From Gnetum montanum (lineage: Eukaryota > Streptophyta > Gnetopsida > Gnetales > Gnetaceae): a DNA stretch of 32,655 bases. Below, piece by piece: positions 1 through 8,850 of the stretch. The translations under genes and the position numbers were made by a program. The notes beneath the pieces were generated by a model, which was not told the origin of the DNA, did not search any database, and saw only the letters and a list, made by a program, of their open reading frames with translations. Numbering within the stretch: the stretch's first letter is position 1; the number at the start of each line of letters is the position of its first letter. The stretch is taken from positions 120,085 through 152,739 of the forward strand of contig MNCI01000667.1 of the NCBI GenBank assembly GCA_015680685.1. The letters are read 5' to 3'.

Positions 1-510
1 GTGCTCGAAGTGGTCGTACTGAGGCACTTAACTAGCCTAAGTGTGATAAGCAGCCGATTCCTTAACTAGCTGTACACACCCGTAGGTGCTCGTAGCTAAG
101 TCGTACTTATCCCACGTTCTAGGAGTTGAGGGTGAGAGAGCCTAATCGTGATGAGTAGCCGATTCCTTGATTAGCCGTACACATTCGTCAATGCTCGTAA
201 TCAAGTCGTACTCATGCCGCGCTAACAACATGCAATAAATAACATTAAAGAAAACCTATCCATGCACTGCAAGGTTTATCCACAAAGCTCGTCTTTATTG
301 TCGTACACAACTTGTGTTTAGGTACAAAGCTGCTCGAATAAAGAGCCGTTCACTTGGGGGACTCCTACTGCGGGCACATGGAAAAATATTTTATCTCTGG
401 GGTGATCAATCCGCCAGAGCTTCGCTACTTTACGCCTAGGATGTGGAAAAAGGGGAGTGCCGCCTCTTATTTATAGATTTGGCGGCGGACCACGATATCG
501 CGTCTCATCA
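1..510 (-). repeat. E0 LTR (partial, runs off left edge)
   Basis: Partial LTR of the retrotransposon family that fills the right of the window, in minus orientation. It ends at 510 in ctcatca, the complement of the family's TGATGAG start. The minus-strand TATA box (TATAAATA) is at 468-475, and a GATATC palindrome sits just inside the end. It is followed by ctagt and unrelated DNA rather than by the PPT side of an element, so 510 is an outer (5') boundary and 511-515 is the likely target duplication. A module of about 105 bp occurs twice (about 36-147 and 148-240), as in the E3 LTRs. It could be a solo LTR or the 5' LTR of an element lying to the left. Confidence 0.85.
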
Positions 511-977
511 CTAGTCAAACCTAACCTTTTCCTCAAAAAACAATGAGGTATTAGCCTAGTAGTTTGACTCTTAATTTGAATGTTTTAAGTCATGGGTTTA
601 ATTCTAGTGGGCAATGCTTAGTTATAAGGTTCTAAGTAGATATTAATTATTCAAATCTTATATTTGATAGGCTACAAAATTATGATAATAATAACTTTTT
701 TGATAAAGAAAATAATAGTTGGATTGAGAAAGAAGGCAATCATAACTTTAGGTTGTTATCCACTATTATTGAGAGTGAGGTTGGTACCATGAATTATTTA
801 TTGATGCTTCCTAGTTGTAAGGAATTGGTAAGAGTGAATGCTATATGTGATAATGAAATTTTCCTTAATGTTGAGGAGGATGCATTTGATGTAGATGCCA
901 TGCATGATTTTGTGGAGTCTCATTTGAATGAAAACAAGATTATTTTTACTACTATCCAATCTTGGTTGTCTAGCTAA
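511..977 (+). other. Low-complexity flank with short unidentified ORF remnant
   Basis: AT-rich sequence with no recognisable gene. An open frame runs from about 672 to 977 (about 100 codons), with a methionine at 753. The product is rich in Asn in its first third and acidic in the middle. No domain is recognised. It ends immediately before a tandem repeat and a decayed Ty1/copia region, so it may be a leftover of an old mobile element rather than a gene. Confidence 0.25.
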
Positions 978-980
978 CAA

Positions 981-1195
981 TATGTTTGTTGATGCTTTTG
1001 AGCAGTTATGTTAGTGCTAGGATGAAATTTGTATTAGCAAGGTGATGGCAGTAATATGTTTGTTGATGCTTTTGAACACTTATGTTAGTGCTAGGATGAA
1101 ATTTGTATTAGCAAGGTGATGGCAGTAGTATGTTCATTGATGCTTTTGAGCACTTATGTTAGTGCTAGGATGAAACTTGTATTAACAAGGAGATA
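981..1195. repeat. 74-bp tandem repeat, three copies
   Basis: Three head-to-tail copies start at 981, 1055 and 1129, an exact 74-bp period. They share the core ttagtgctaggatgaaa. The first two are nearly identical and the third is slightly diverged and shorter. As 74 is not a multiple of three the array does not maintain a reading frame. No function is visible. Confidence 0.85.
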
Positions 1196-1404
1196 TTGGA
1201 AGAATAAGGAAGGTTAGTTAGCAACAAGTGGACAAATGCCATTGTTAATTGGGCATTCAGCAAGAAGGCTCTAAATCAATTTGGAAATAAGAAATGTACA
1301 AATTTTCAAGAAAAAATCTTCATAGCCACAACATACAAAGAATAAAGTAGGAGACTATACCAACTAGATGGTAGTCCTTCAATATATGAAAGATAACTTC
1401 ATTG

Positions 1405-1803
1405 TAAATCTATAGCATAGGAGACTTGGACAAGTGGAAGAAAGTTCATCCAAATTCTTTTAAAAAAAGGTATAATTAAAGGTAATGCCCAAGATCTTTG
1501 TGAAACTTGCCTAAATGAAAAACAACATGGTTTAAGCTTTCATAAAAGTGCCTAAAGAGCTAAAAACACATCAAGTCTAGTTTAGAGTGATGTGTTTCAT
1601 CCTATTTTAGTAGCTTCAATTATCAGCTTTGAACACTATGTCTCCTTCATATATGATTATTCTAGAAATGTATGGATTTACTTCCTAAAATTCAAATATG
1701 AAGTCTTCGATAAATTAAGTGATAGGCATAAAGTAGTCCCTACATCCAACCATATGAATCACAAGCATTGCACTAGCAATCCAATCAAATTCCATGGACT
1801 TTA
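1405..1803 (+). pseudogene. Ty1/copia integrase relic (GAG-pre-integrase/zinc region)
   Basis: Broken plus-strand reading frames resemble the start of a Ty1/copia integrase. Near 1417-1435 the frame reads HRRLGQ, typical of the pre-integrase zinc motif (H...H...CxxC). After a frameshift around 1460, GIIKGNAQDLCETCLNEKQ supplies the CxxC pair. In-frame stops follow, then SDVFHPILVAS and FIYDYSRNVWIYFLK, matching the integrase core context of copia elements (usually SDVWGP... and FIDDFSRKVWVYFLK). The D,D,E catalytic core is incomplete and no RT follows. It is a dead fragment of an old element, unrelated to the gag-protease family to the right. Confidence 0.75.
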
Positions 1804-2110
1804 GCTCCTAAATGCATATTAGGCAAGGTAGTGACTTAAAGACATGATCGTTGTCTTCTTGGCTTCACTTGTGGAAGTGCAAGTGTATGGTTAAGTGTAA
1901 GCCAAGGTACATGATTTTTATTAATTTTATATTTTATCTTATTTAATCTAAGTGTGACATAAAAGTAATTAATTATAGCTTAACTAATTAACTATCTAAT
2001 GTCTTAGTCTAATTATTCTAACATAAGTATTTAAGCCCACCTTTCGTGCACATCTTGAACTCATTAGAAATGTTATAGGGTTACTAAGTGTTAGGCTACT
2101 ATGAATCTTT
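1804..2110 (-). repeat. Ancient diverged LTR relic of the same broad family
   Basis: This stretch aligns by eye with the interior of the young LTRs, compared with 6060-6310 in E1. Shared landmarks in the same order are gttgtcttc, ggcttcacttg versus gacttacttg, gtgtatggtta, aaggtacatgatttttat versus gaggtatatgatttttat, a taattaacta block, and cccacctttcgtgcacatc versus cccacttaccgttcacacc. Divergence is far higher than among the young copies, and neither terminal motif survives, so boundaries are approximate. Confidence 0.6.
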
Positions 2111-2533
2111 TTGTTATTAAATCAAAATAACATTGATAATCAAATTTTAAATCTATCTTTGTTCTTATATATCGTTTATTCTCATATATCAAGTTTAAGT
2201 TTAGGTAAACATGGGTTACAAGCCTTATATTGCAAATGTATAAGCGACAACAAATATGTTGGAAAAGAATATATGTGATAGGAAGCCAACGAATTGCTTC
2301 TTCATAGTATGATATACAATTAACTCTTTGCAGTACACACAAATGTTCTTTGTAGTACATAGAAATGTAATGAAATGAGAAAGGTCACCGACAATTTTTT
2401 CATAACATATGCTACATGAGTTTTGAAGCCAAATGCATTTCACTTAAACTATTTTGAAATAATAATAATAATAAAAAAGATAAAGCACCCAAATGCATTT
2501 CACTAAGGCTTAAACCAGCAAATAAAATCAAAA
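2111..2533. other. AT-rich 3' flank of the receptor kinase gene
   Basis: No gene is seen here. The region is AT-rich with an (aat)n run near 2459-2475. It lies downstream of the minus-strand kinase stop codon and probably holds its 3' UTR, although no clear AATAAA was found on the minus strand. Confidence 0.5.
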
Positions 2534-5033
2534 TTAGAACGTGGAAGAATCAGAAGCAGGAGGAGGCTTAGAAGCTTGAACTTTCCTTTCCATAGAGGTG
2601 AGAAACCCAGATAAACTACTTTTCAAAGATACTGGTTTTGTTTCCTCACCTATCACTTCTTCCTCACCTATCACTTCCATATATAATTTGGACAGAAGTT
2701 CCTCCACTTCTCTCATGGTGGGCCTTACATGGGGTTCTTGGCGGCAGCAGCACACACCCACCTTGAGCAGTTGTTCCAAAAGTGAGATATGTGCATTGCT
2801 CAGAGCTGAGATCTCACGTTGTCCGTCTCTGCCACAGATGAGAGGATACCAATGCTCTGTGCCTTTCATCATTACCATGGAAACCCACTCAGACAGCCTC
2901 TGCTCCCCCAATATCTCCTCATCTGTGGGCCTGGTTCGTGTCAACACTTCCAACACCACCACGCCGAAACTGTACACATCTCCTCGGCTCCAGGGCTCCA
3001 CCCCTGTCCCATACTCTACATTTTCATTTTACTAAAACATCATTTTGCTAACCTAGCAAAGAAAGCACCGCTGAAATAAATCATGTCCTCAACTATTAGG
3101 ATTTCTAATCAACAGAGATAGAATGTGTAAATACTAAAAACTTACCGGGAGCAATGTACCCAACGGAGCCTTCTAATCTGAGAGAAGCTGCCATGTTTGA
3201 AGTCTCTGTAATCCTTGCCATGCCAAAATCAGAGAGACAGGCAGTCATATCCTCGTTCAGAAGAACATTGTGGGGTTTCACATCACAGTGTATTAGAGCA
3301 GGACAGCAGTCATTATGCAGGTAAGAAAGAGCACTAGCAATATCTTTAATGAGCAGGAGTCTAGTTCTAAGGCTTAGTGGCATAAGCCGCCCATAGCGTG
3401 ATGTTAGATGAAGCAGCTCATGGAGATTGCCATTGGGCATGAACTGCATAATGAGAGCTCTTATATTCTCCCCGCAACATGCAGTGATTATCTTGACCAG
3501 ATTTCGGTGTCTGATCTGGCCCAAAGTGTGACATTCTCTCAAAAATCTTGTCTCAGCAGCAGTTCGTTGTTCCTCCTCCTCCTCCAAGTCCAAGCCATAG
3601 AACACCTTGACAGCTACACATTCTGAACTGGGAAGAATTCCACAGTAAACACGCGAAGAACCTCCGGTGCCCACCAAATTATGTTGGCTAAAGTTGTTTG
3701 TTGCAATAATCAGTTCTTGCTGAGACACCCTTATAAATTTTGGACCTGCCCAGAATAAGGATTTCCTGTTTTGAATGGATTTTCTTGTTTGAATTGACTT
3801 CCATTTAAGGAAGACGAGCAACCCTAAAACCACTGAGGGACACAATGCTGCAAGCCCTCCTAATAGGATGAAAAGCCTTCTATTTGGTGATGTGCAATGG
3901 GAATGAATCCTTGGATTTCCATCCAAAAATAGTCGTGTATTGACCATATTCTCAATGCAAGGTACTGATCCTTCAAAATCATTATAAGACAAATCCAACT
4001 TGCAAATTGATTTGGTGGAAAACAGCCACGAGGGGAGGGTTCCATTGAAAGAATTGGCAGAAATGTCAAAGAGACAATTATGGGACTGTAATAATAACTT
4101 AGGTAGTTTGCTAGGGATGGTGCCAATCAAACTATTACCAGAAAGATCTAAATAACATAATGAATATAAGGATCCTACCTCAGAAGGAATGGCTCCTGAG
4201 AAATTATTGTTCGCCAGATTTAGTGTTTGCATAGAGGAGATTTTGCCAATCTCTGATTGAATGACACCACTCAAAAAATTATGGCTAAGGTCAAGCCTAA
4301 CAAGCCTAGAAAGCATTCCAAAGGAGGCAGGAATTGATCCTTCCAAATCATTACCAGAAAGATCTAAATAACATAATGAATACAAGGATCCTACCTCAGA
4401 AGGAATGGCTCCTGAGAAATTATTGTTCGCGAGATTTAGTGTTTGCATAGAGGAGACTTTGCCAATCTCTGATTGAATAACACCACTCAAAAAATTATGG
4501 CTAAGGTCAAGCCTAACAAGCCTAGAAAGCATTCCAAAGGAGGCAGGAATTGATCCTTCCAAATCATTAAATGAGAGATCAAGTGTTTGCATGGAGGAAA
4601 TTTTGCCAATCTCTGGTGGAATAACACCACTCAAACTATTCCGACTAAGGTTGATCGTAACAAGCTTAGAAAGCATTCCAAAGGACGCAGGAATGGATCC
4701 AGATAAAAAATTATTTGATAAGTCCAGTTCTCTCAAATAAGACAGGTTCCCAATGAAAGGAGAAATGTAGCCGCCTCCCCGAAAGAACGCGTTGAGACGA
4801 ATGGCTTGAACAGAAGCACTGCACTTACGAAAAGAAAAAGGATCACAGCAGGAGATGCCAGTCCAATTACAGGGATTGGGGGAATCTGGTGTCCAATTGT
4901 AAAGCATATCTTCTGGATCAAAAAGGAAGGACTTGAATTCAAGAAGAGCTTGCACTTCATGGGTATGCACGCAAGGAATGACCAAGGATATTCCTAATAA
5001 TAACAATGATACAGACAGAGACATGGCTAACAA
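2534..5033 (-). CDS. Non-RD leucine-rich-repeat receptor-like kinase, two exons (789 aa)
   Basis: Predicted plasma-membrane receptor kinase. Exon 1 is 5033-3146 and exon 2 is 3015-2534. Splicing at GTAAG (3145-3141) and TGTAG (3020-3016) restores the kinase motif GYIAPEYG in frame, giving 2,370 nt with a TAA stop. Residues about 1-24 form a signal peptide and 25-63 an LRR N-cap (CNWTGISCC). About 12 LRRs of 24 aa span 75-365, a TM segment spans about 387-409, and the kinase starts near 451. The phosphate loop is GTGGSSRV, with Ser in place of the third Gly. Catalytic Lys is 476. The HRD motif is HCD (582-584), so the kinase is non-RD, with Asn589 and DFG at 602-604. Non-RD kinase plus a single intron in the kinase resembles LRR subfamily XII (EFR/FLS2/Xa21 type), which senses microbial ligands, but the ectodomain is shorter than usual there. 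The subfamily is inference and the ligand is unknown. The reading frame is intact, so it is probably functional. Confidence 0.9.
3016..3145 (-). other. Intron of the receptor kinase gene (130 bp)
   Basis: On the minus strand it begins GTAAGT after the split codon ending exon 1 (...GCT CCC G) and ends TTTTCATTTT-type AT-rich sequence then TGTAG. Joining G to AG rebuilds Glu630 of the APE motif. Without splicing the frame reads a short unrelated tail and stops at 3105. Confidence 0.88.
4131..4562 (-). repeat. 216-bp intragenic tandem duplication in the LRR domain
   Basis: Two adjacent 216-bp units (4347-4562 and 4131-4346) encode residues 158-229 and 230-301, three LRRs each. They are nearly identical: the clearest amino-acid change is GKVSSM versus GKISSM. 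The length is a multiple of 72 codons so frame is kept. The preceding two LRRs (110-157) resemble the same unit, so the ectodomain has grown by repeated unit duplication. Confidence 0.92.
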
Positions 5034-5454
5034 ATCAATACTAATTTCTGAAGCAGTTTCAAAATAGGAAACAGGGCGATTTCTAAACCTCTGGTTCTAT
5101 CGGTATGGATTCTGCGACTGAACAGGTATGCTTCTAATAGAGGCAAAATACCTACCTCTGCTGCTGCTGCTTATGATGAATTTTCCACTGCATTTCCACC
5201 TCAATCAATCACAGCATTATTCAAATTTGTGTGCCAGAATACCGTGTGGACGACGCCATAGCTGACCTCTATGTTGGCTTGTTTGTACGTTTTGTTTTTA
5301 CCGTGCACATTCTGCGGTGCTACTTTATTACAGAAAGAAAACCAGATATAAGCATAGAATAATATACAAATACAACAACCAGCTTTAATTAATTGATCAA
5401 GACGGAGCATATTTGAGTCTGAAGAGTCGCAAAAGCGAGTTTTTTTAATTCAAT
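5034..5454 (-). promoter_or_regulatory. Upstream region of the receptor kinase gene
   Basis: No gene is found here. It is the 5' flank of the minus-strand kinase and should hold its 5' UTR and promoter. Minus-strand AT-rich candidates near 5340-5375 (for example gcttatatctg) could be a TATA region, but none is decisive. A (ctg)n-like run lies at 5158-5172. Confidence 0.35.
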
Positions 5455-5655
5455 AATTTTAAAAAAAAGCGTGTGGAGCATATTTCGCATCTGTTCAGCA
5501 GGAAATTTGGAAACTGTCATCACCAATAATTGAAAAAAAAAGCGTGTGGAGCATATTTCGCATCTGTTCAGCAGGAAATTTTGAAACTGTTATCACCAAT
5601 AATTGAAAAAAAGCGCGTGGAGCATATTTCGCATCTGTTCAGCAGGAAATTTTGA
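5455..5655. repeat. 71-73-bp tandem repeat upstream of the kinase gene
   Basis: Three copies share gcgtgtggagcatatttcgc (third copy gcgcgtgg...). They begin at 5469, 5542 and 5613, so the period is 73 then 71 bp. Each is preceded by a run of 7-9 A. The third copy is cut after gcaggaaattttgatc. The array lies about 430-620 bp upstream of the kinase ATG. Confidence 0.9.
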
Positions 5656-5688
5656 TCTGCAGGCAGGTAAGGATGGCCTAACTACATT

Positions 5689-5790
5689 GGGGGGGGGAGG
5701 GGGGCGTGGGGTGGTGGTTGTTAAGGTGAGCTTGGTGGGGGTGGGGGTGGCGGGCGGGGGGGAAGGTGGTTGTTAAGGTGAGCTAGCTGG
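5689..5790 (+). repeat. G-run cluster with 19-bp direct repeats
   Basis: The plus strand has many G-runs of 3-8, enough for several overlapping quadruplex patterns. A 19-bp repeat gtggttgttaaggtgagct occurs at 5714-5732 and 5766-5784. The remaining stretch to 5962 has no gene. Confidence 0.75.
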
Positions 5791-5962
5791 AGAAGAAAAA
5801 TGAAAAAACCAAAACCTTAACGTTGCAAATGACCCCCCACTCACCTACAACAAGACATAAGCTTATCGCACCCCCCGGGGACGACACCTGAAAACAAAGA
5901 CCAATACAACTAACTCAAAGAGAAACCATTTAGAAAAAGGTAATAGTATTGATAAAGCATAG

Positions 5963-6348
5963 TAATGAGTGGCAAGGTACCCCTACACTCAACCATACGA
6001 ATACGAGCGTAACACGCGCGATCCGGTCGAACTCCGCAGACTAAGTGCCTACATGCCTCATCGAACACTTAAGGTTAATTATTTGTTGTCTTCCTAGACT
6101 TACTTGTATTTGTCACGGTGTATGGTTACGTAAGCCTGAGGTATATGATTTTTATGTCTTTTCGGTTTATCTCCTATGCTGATAAGGTGAAGGGTTGAAG
6201 AAACTAATTAACTAACTTTAACTAACTAACTAAGCCTTAATTAACCTAGCATTACCATCTGTTCCCACTTACCGTTCACACCCTGAACCAATGCAACCTT
6301 GGTTACCAAATGCTAATCGTTACTGGGATCACCAAGCGTAACGCACGT
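5963..6348 (-). repeat. E1 3' LTR, left part
   Basis: Starts taatgagtggcaaggtaccc and stops at gtaacgcacgt, where E2 is inserted. The remaining part resumes at 20111 (catgtgctcgaagcgg). The intact sibling LTRs read cacgtgctcgaagtgg across this join, which proves the split. Confidence 0.88.
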
Positions 6349-6939
6349 TGATGAGTGGCGAGGTACCCCTACACTCAACCATACAAATACAAGCGTAGCA
6401 CGTGCGTTGTGGTCGAACTCCGTAGACTAAATGCCTACATGCCTCATGGAACACTTAAGGTTAACCATTCGTTGTCTTCCCAGACTTACTTGTAGTTGTC
6501 ACGGTGTATGGTTAAGTAAGTCCGAGGTATATGATTTTTATAGCTTTTTATGTTTTATGTCTCCTATGCTAACAAGGTGAAGGGTTGAGAAACTAATTAC
6601 TAACTCTAACTAATGACTAAGTCTAAATTACCTAGCNTCCATGCACTGCAAGGTTTATCCAGGAAGTTCATCTTTATTGCCGTACACAACTTGTGTTCAG
6701 GTACAATGTTGCTCGAATAAAGATATGTTCACTTTAGGACTCCTACTGCGGACACATGGGAAATATTCTATCTCTAGAGTGATCAATTTGCCAGAGTTTC
6801 CCTACTTCTAGCCTAGGATGAGGAAACAAGGGAGAGCCGCCTCTTATTTATAGATTTTGCGACGCATCGTGATATCGCGTACACGATATCACAGGGGATG
6901 ATGCGATATCGCAGCCTATGCGATATCGCATCTCATCAT
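6349..6939 (-). repeat. E2 3' LTR with assembly gap
   Basis: TGATGAG at 6349 and CTCATCA ending 6939. A single n at 6637 replaces roughly 325 bp present in the 5' LTR (591 versus 916 bp). The halves on either side match the partner closely. Confidence 0.88.
6637..6637. other. Assembly gap (1 n) hiding about 325 bp of LTR
   Basis: cctagc then n then tccatgcactgc. In the partner LTR these landmarks are separated by several hundred bases, so the one-base gap is not to scale. Confidence 0.8.
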
Positions 6940-8850
6940 ACCCCCATGATTGAATGAAAACTCATCCTCGAGTTCCTTACAAAATATTGGGAAGGTATGG
7001 GATTATTGAGGGGAATGGAACTAATGGGATGACATGTGAACGGATCATCATTACAAGACTTGACAAAACTGGTGTTCATGACAACAAGGTTGAACGCCTT
7101 ATTACATTGACATCAGGCCTTATTTGGCAGCTGAGAAAGAGAGAGAGAAAGAAGTGTTGCTGCTGCCGACGCCTAGATTATGCCTTTGTTGTCCATCCAT
7201 AAGCGCATCATCGATCTTGCTCCTTGCATAGTTGCTTCAGCGTGCTCCATTCTATGTGTTCCTTCCAGATCTGGTCCGTTATTGCATGATTGCCATCTGC
7301 ACACACAACACAATCTTATATTAGCAAGGGTAAATGAATCATCATGTAATTAATACCTTACTTCGATGTAAGTCCATTAGCTAGGTTGTGGTATGGTTGA
7401 TTCGAATTGAGAGATATATTAATGATGACTATCGAAGATGTAGGGGTTAGGAAAAAATCGAAACAATCAGGGCTAGGAGAAAATCGAAAAAATCGGGCCC
7501 CATACCCCCATGACTAATCGCGAACCTCCGGTAGCGTTAGAATGGAGAAAGGAAAGGAATAAGAAAGATGAAGAAAAAGAGATAACGATAATGCCGATGA
7601 AATGGATGCCAAGATGAAAATGAACAAAATAATAATTAATTGCAAAAATGTTAGGAAAAAAAAGTTAACAGATGCTCCAAATAGGAATGCCAGTGGGTCC
7701 TCCCCAAAGCAGGCTCATGCCCTTAGTGCCCTGACAGACCCACATTCAAAGAGTCCGTAGGCTCTAGGAATGTCAATTGGAACAAGAGTTAAAGTCTTAA
7801 CCGCAAGAATTTACCAAAAAGAAAACAATGCATCAACCAAGATATATACACTAATGATACAACTGGCAATAAGGTGAACAATGGAGAGAAGGATGGAGAG
7901 AAGAGAATGGAATGGAATCCCAAGAACAATGTGGTGTACAGCCCCTTGTGTGTTTAATGATTAATGTGACTTGGCAAATCTCATTCCAACTCCGGCCTCA
8001 AAGAACATTCTTAGTTAGACAGAACATTCTTAGTTCCATAACCAGTGCTTGTAGCCCAAAGAATTATTTTGTCTAAGGGTTGTGCTTTGAATTCTCACTT
8101 TTTTCTTTCTTTTTTCTTTTTGGTTTTTGTGTTTTGTGTTTTTATGCATGAGAACCACACCATGCAAAGAATTTGTTATTTTTATTTGCTCAGCTTCCCG
8201 AGAAGTGGGTAACGTCGAAACGGCAAGAAAACTCAAGAAGAAAACATCCAAGCACCCAAGAGAACAACCAACACAAATGCATCAAGTTCCCTTGAAGTTA
8301 CACCCTTTTCAATCCTTGAGTCTTTCCTTAGTTTGAGAAATGCCCAGTCACCGATTCGTTAAAGTTCTTATTTAGAAGGGGACTGTACATTTCCAAGCCA
8401 AGAGAAACCATAGAACTTGGTGGATGGATGGATGAAGTGAACTCATTACCTGCCATATCAAAAGAAACATACCTTAGTATCAACATCATGACTTGAAGGT
8501 AAAAACCAAACATTAACAATCCATATGAAAATAGTTCATACCATCATTCTGAACACTTATTGAATGACAAACTTACAGGGTGGATACACACACACACACA
8601 CACACAAATGGAAAAGTATAATGATGTTGTAAAACAAAAACAAGAAAAGTTAAAGAAATTTGTAAAGCAAAAATGTGTATGACAAAAATGTGTAAAACAA
8701 AAACGTGTAAAACAAAAACTTGTAAAACAAAAATGTGTAAAACAAAAATTAAAAAGAACTGAGGACCCCAAATGATTAGCATAGGTGGCCATCTCCCCCA
8801 TGACTGAATGGAAAGGGAGAGATCCGAAATAATGAGGGCCTATTTAAATT
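6940..8850 (-). other. E2 non-coding 3' tail
   Basis: About 1.9 kb between the end of the protease frame and the PPT, shared in order by all four elements, with no intact ORF. Reading towards the 3' LTR it holds a (ca)n run at 8587-8607, a 15-bp minisatellite (8619-8754), an AT-rich spacer, and a G-rich TCATGGGGG element at 7505-7513. It ends with a frame reading ELEDEFSF..HGG followed by the PPT (6941-6949). That last motif resembles the end of pol in full-length Ty3 elements and may be a remnant of it (inference). Confidence 0.75.
8619..8754 (-). repeat. 15-bp minisatellite in E2 tail
   Basis: Repeats of gtaaaacaaaaatgt with small variants, next to a (ca)n microsatellite at 8587-8607. The same array occurs in E3 (15297-15440), E4 (24529-24622) and E1 (29483-29625) with different copy numbers. 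Confidence 0.85.

Noticed and set aside
2091-2443. Short minus-strand ORFs in the 3' flank of the kinase
   Set aside because: AT-rich chance frames, overlapping each other, with no domain.
2598-3035. Plus-strand ORF of 145 codons
   Set aside because: Antisense shadow of receptor kinase exon 2; no domain.
5455-5655. CRISPR-like array
   Set aside because: Units are contiguous without unique spacers, and the context is a plant nuclear gene.
5963-6348. Solo LTR interpretation of the first LTR piece
   Set aside because: Its right half is at 20111-20536 and is followed by the E1 tail, so it is a split 3' LTR.
6954-7202. Short plus-strand ORFs in the tails (6954, 20585, 22860)
   Set aside because: They run against the element's orientation, differ in length and end between copies, and lie in the conserved non-coding tail.
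8544-8801. Minus-strand ORF with repeated FCFTHF-like residues (and similar frames at 24454-24708 and 29401-29709)
   Set aside because: It is a translation of the 15-bp minisatellite and CA repeat in the non-coding tail. Copy number and frame differ between elements.
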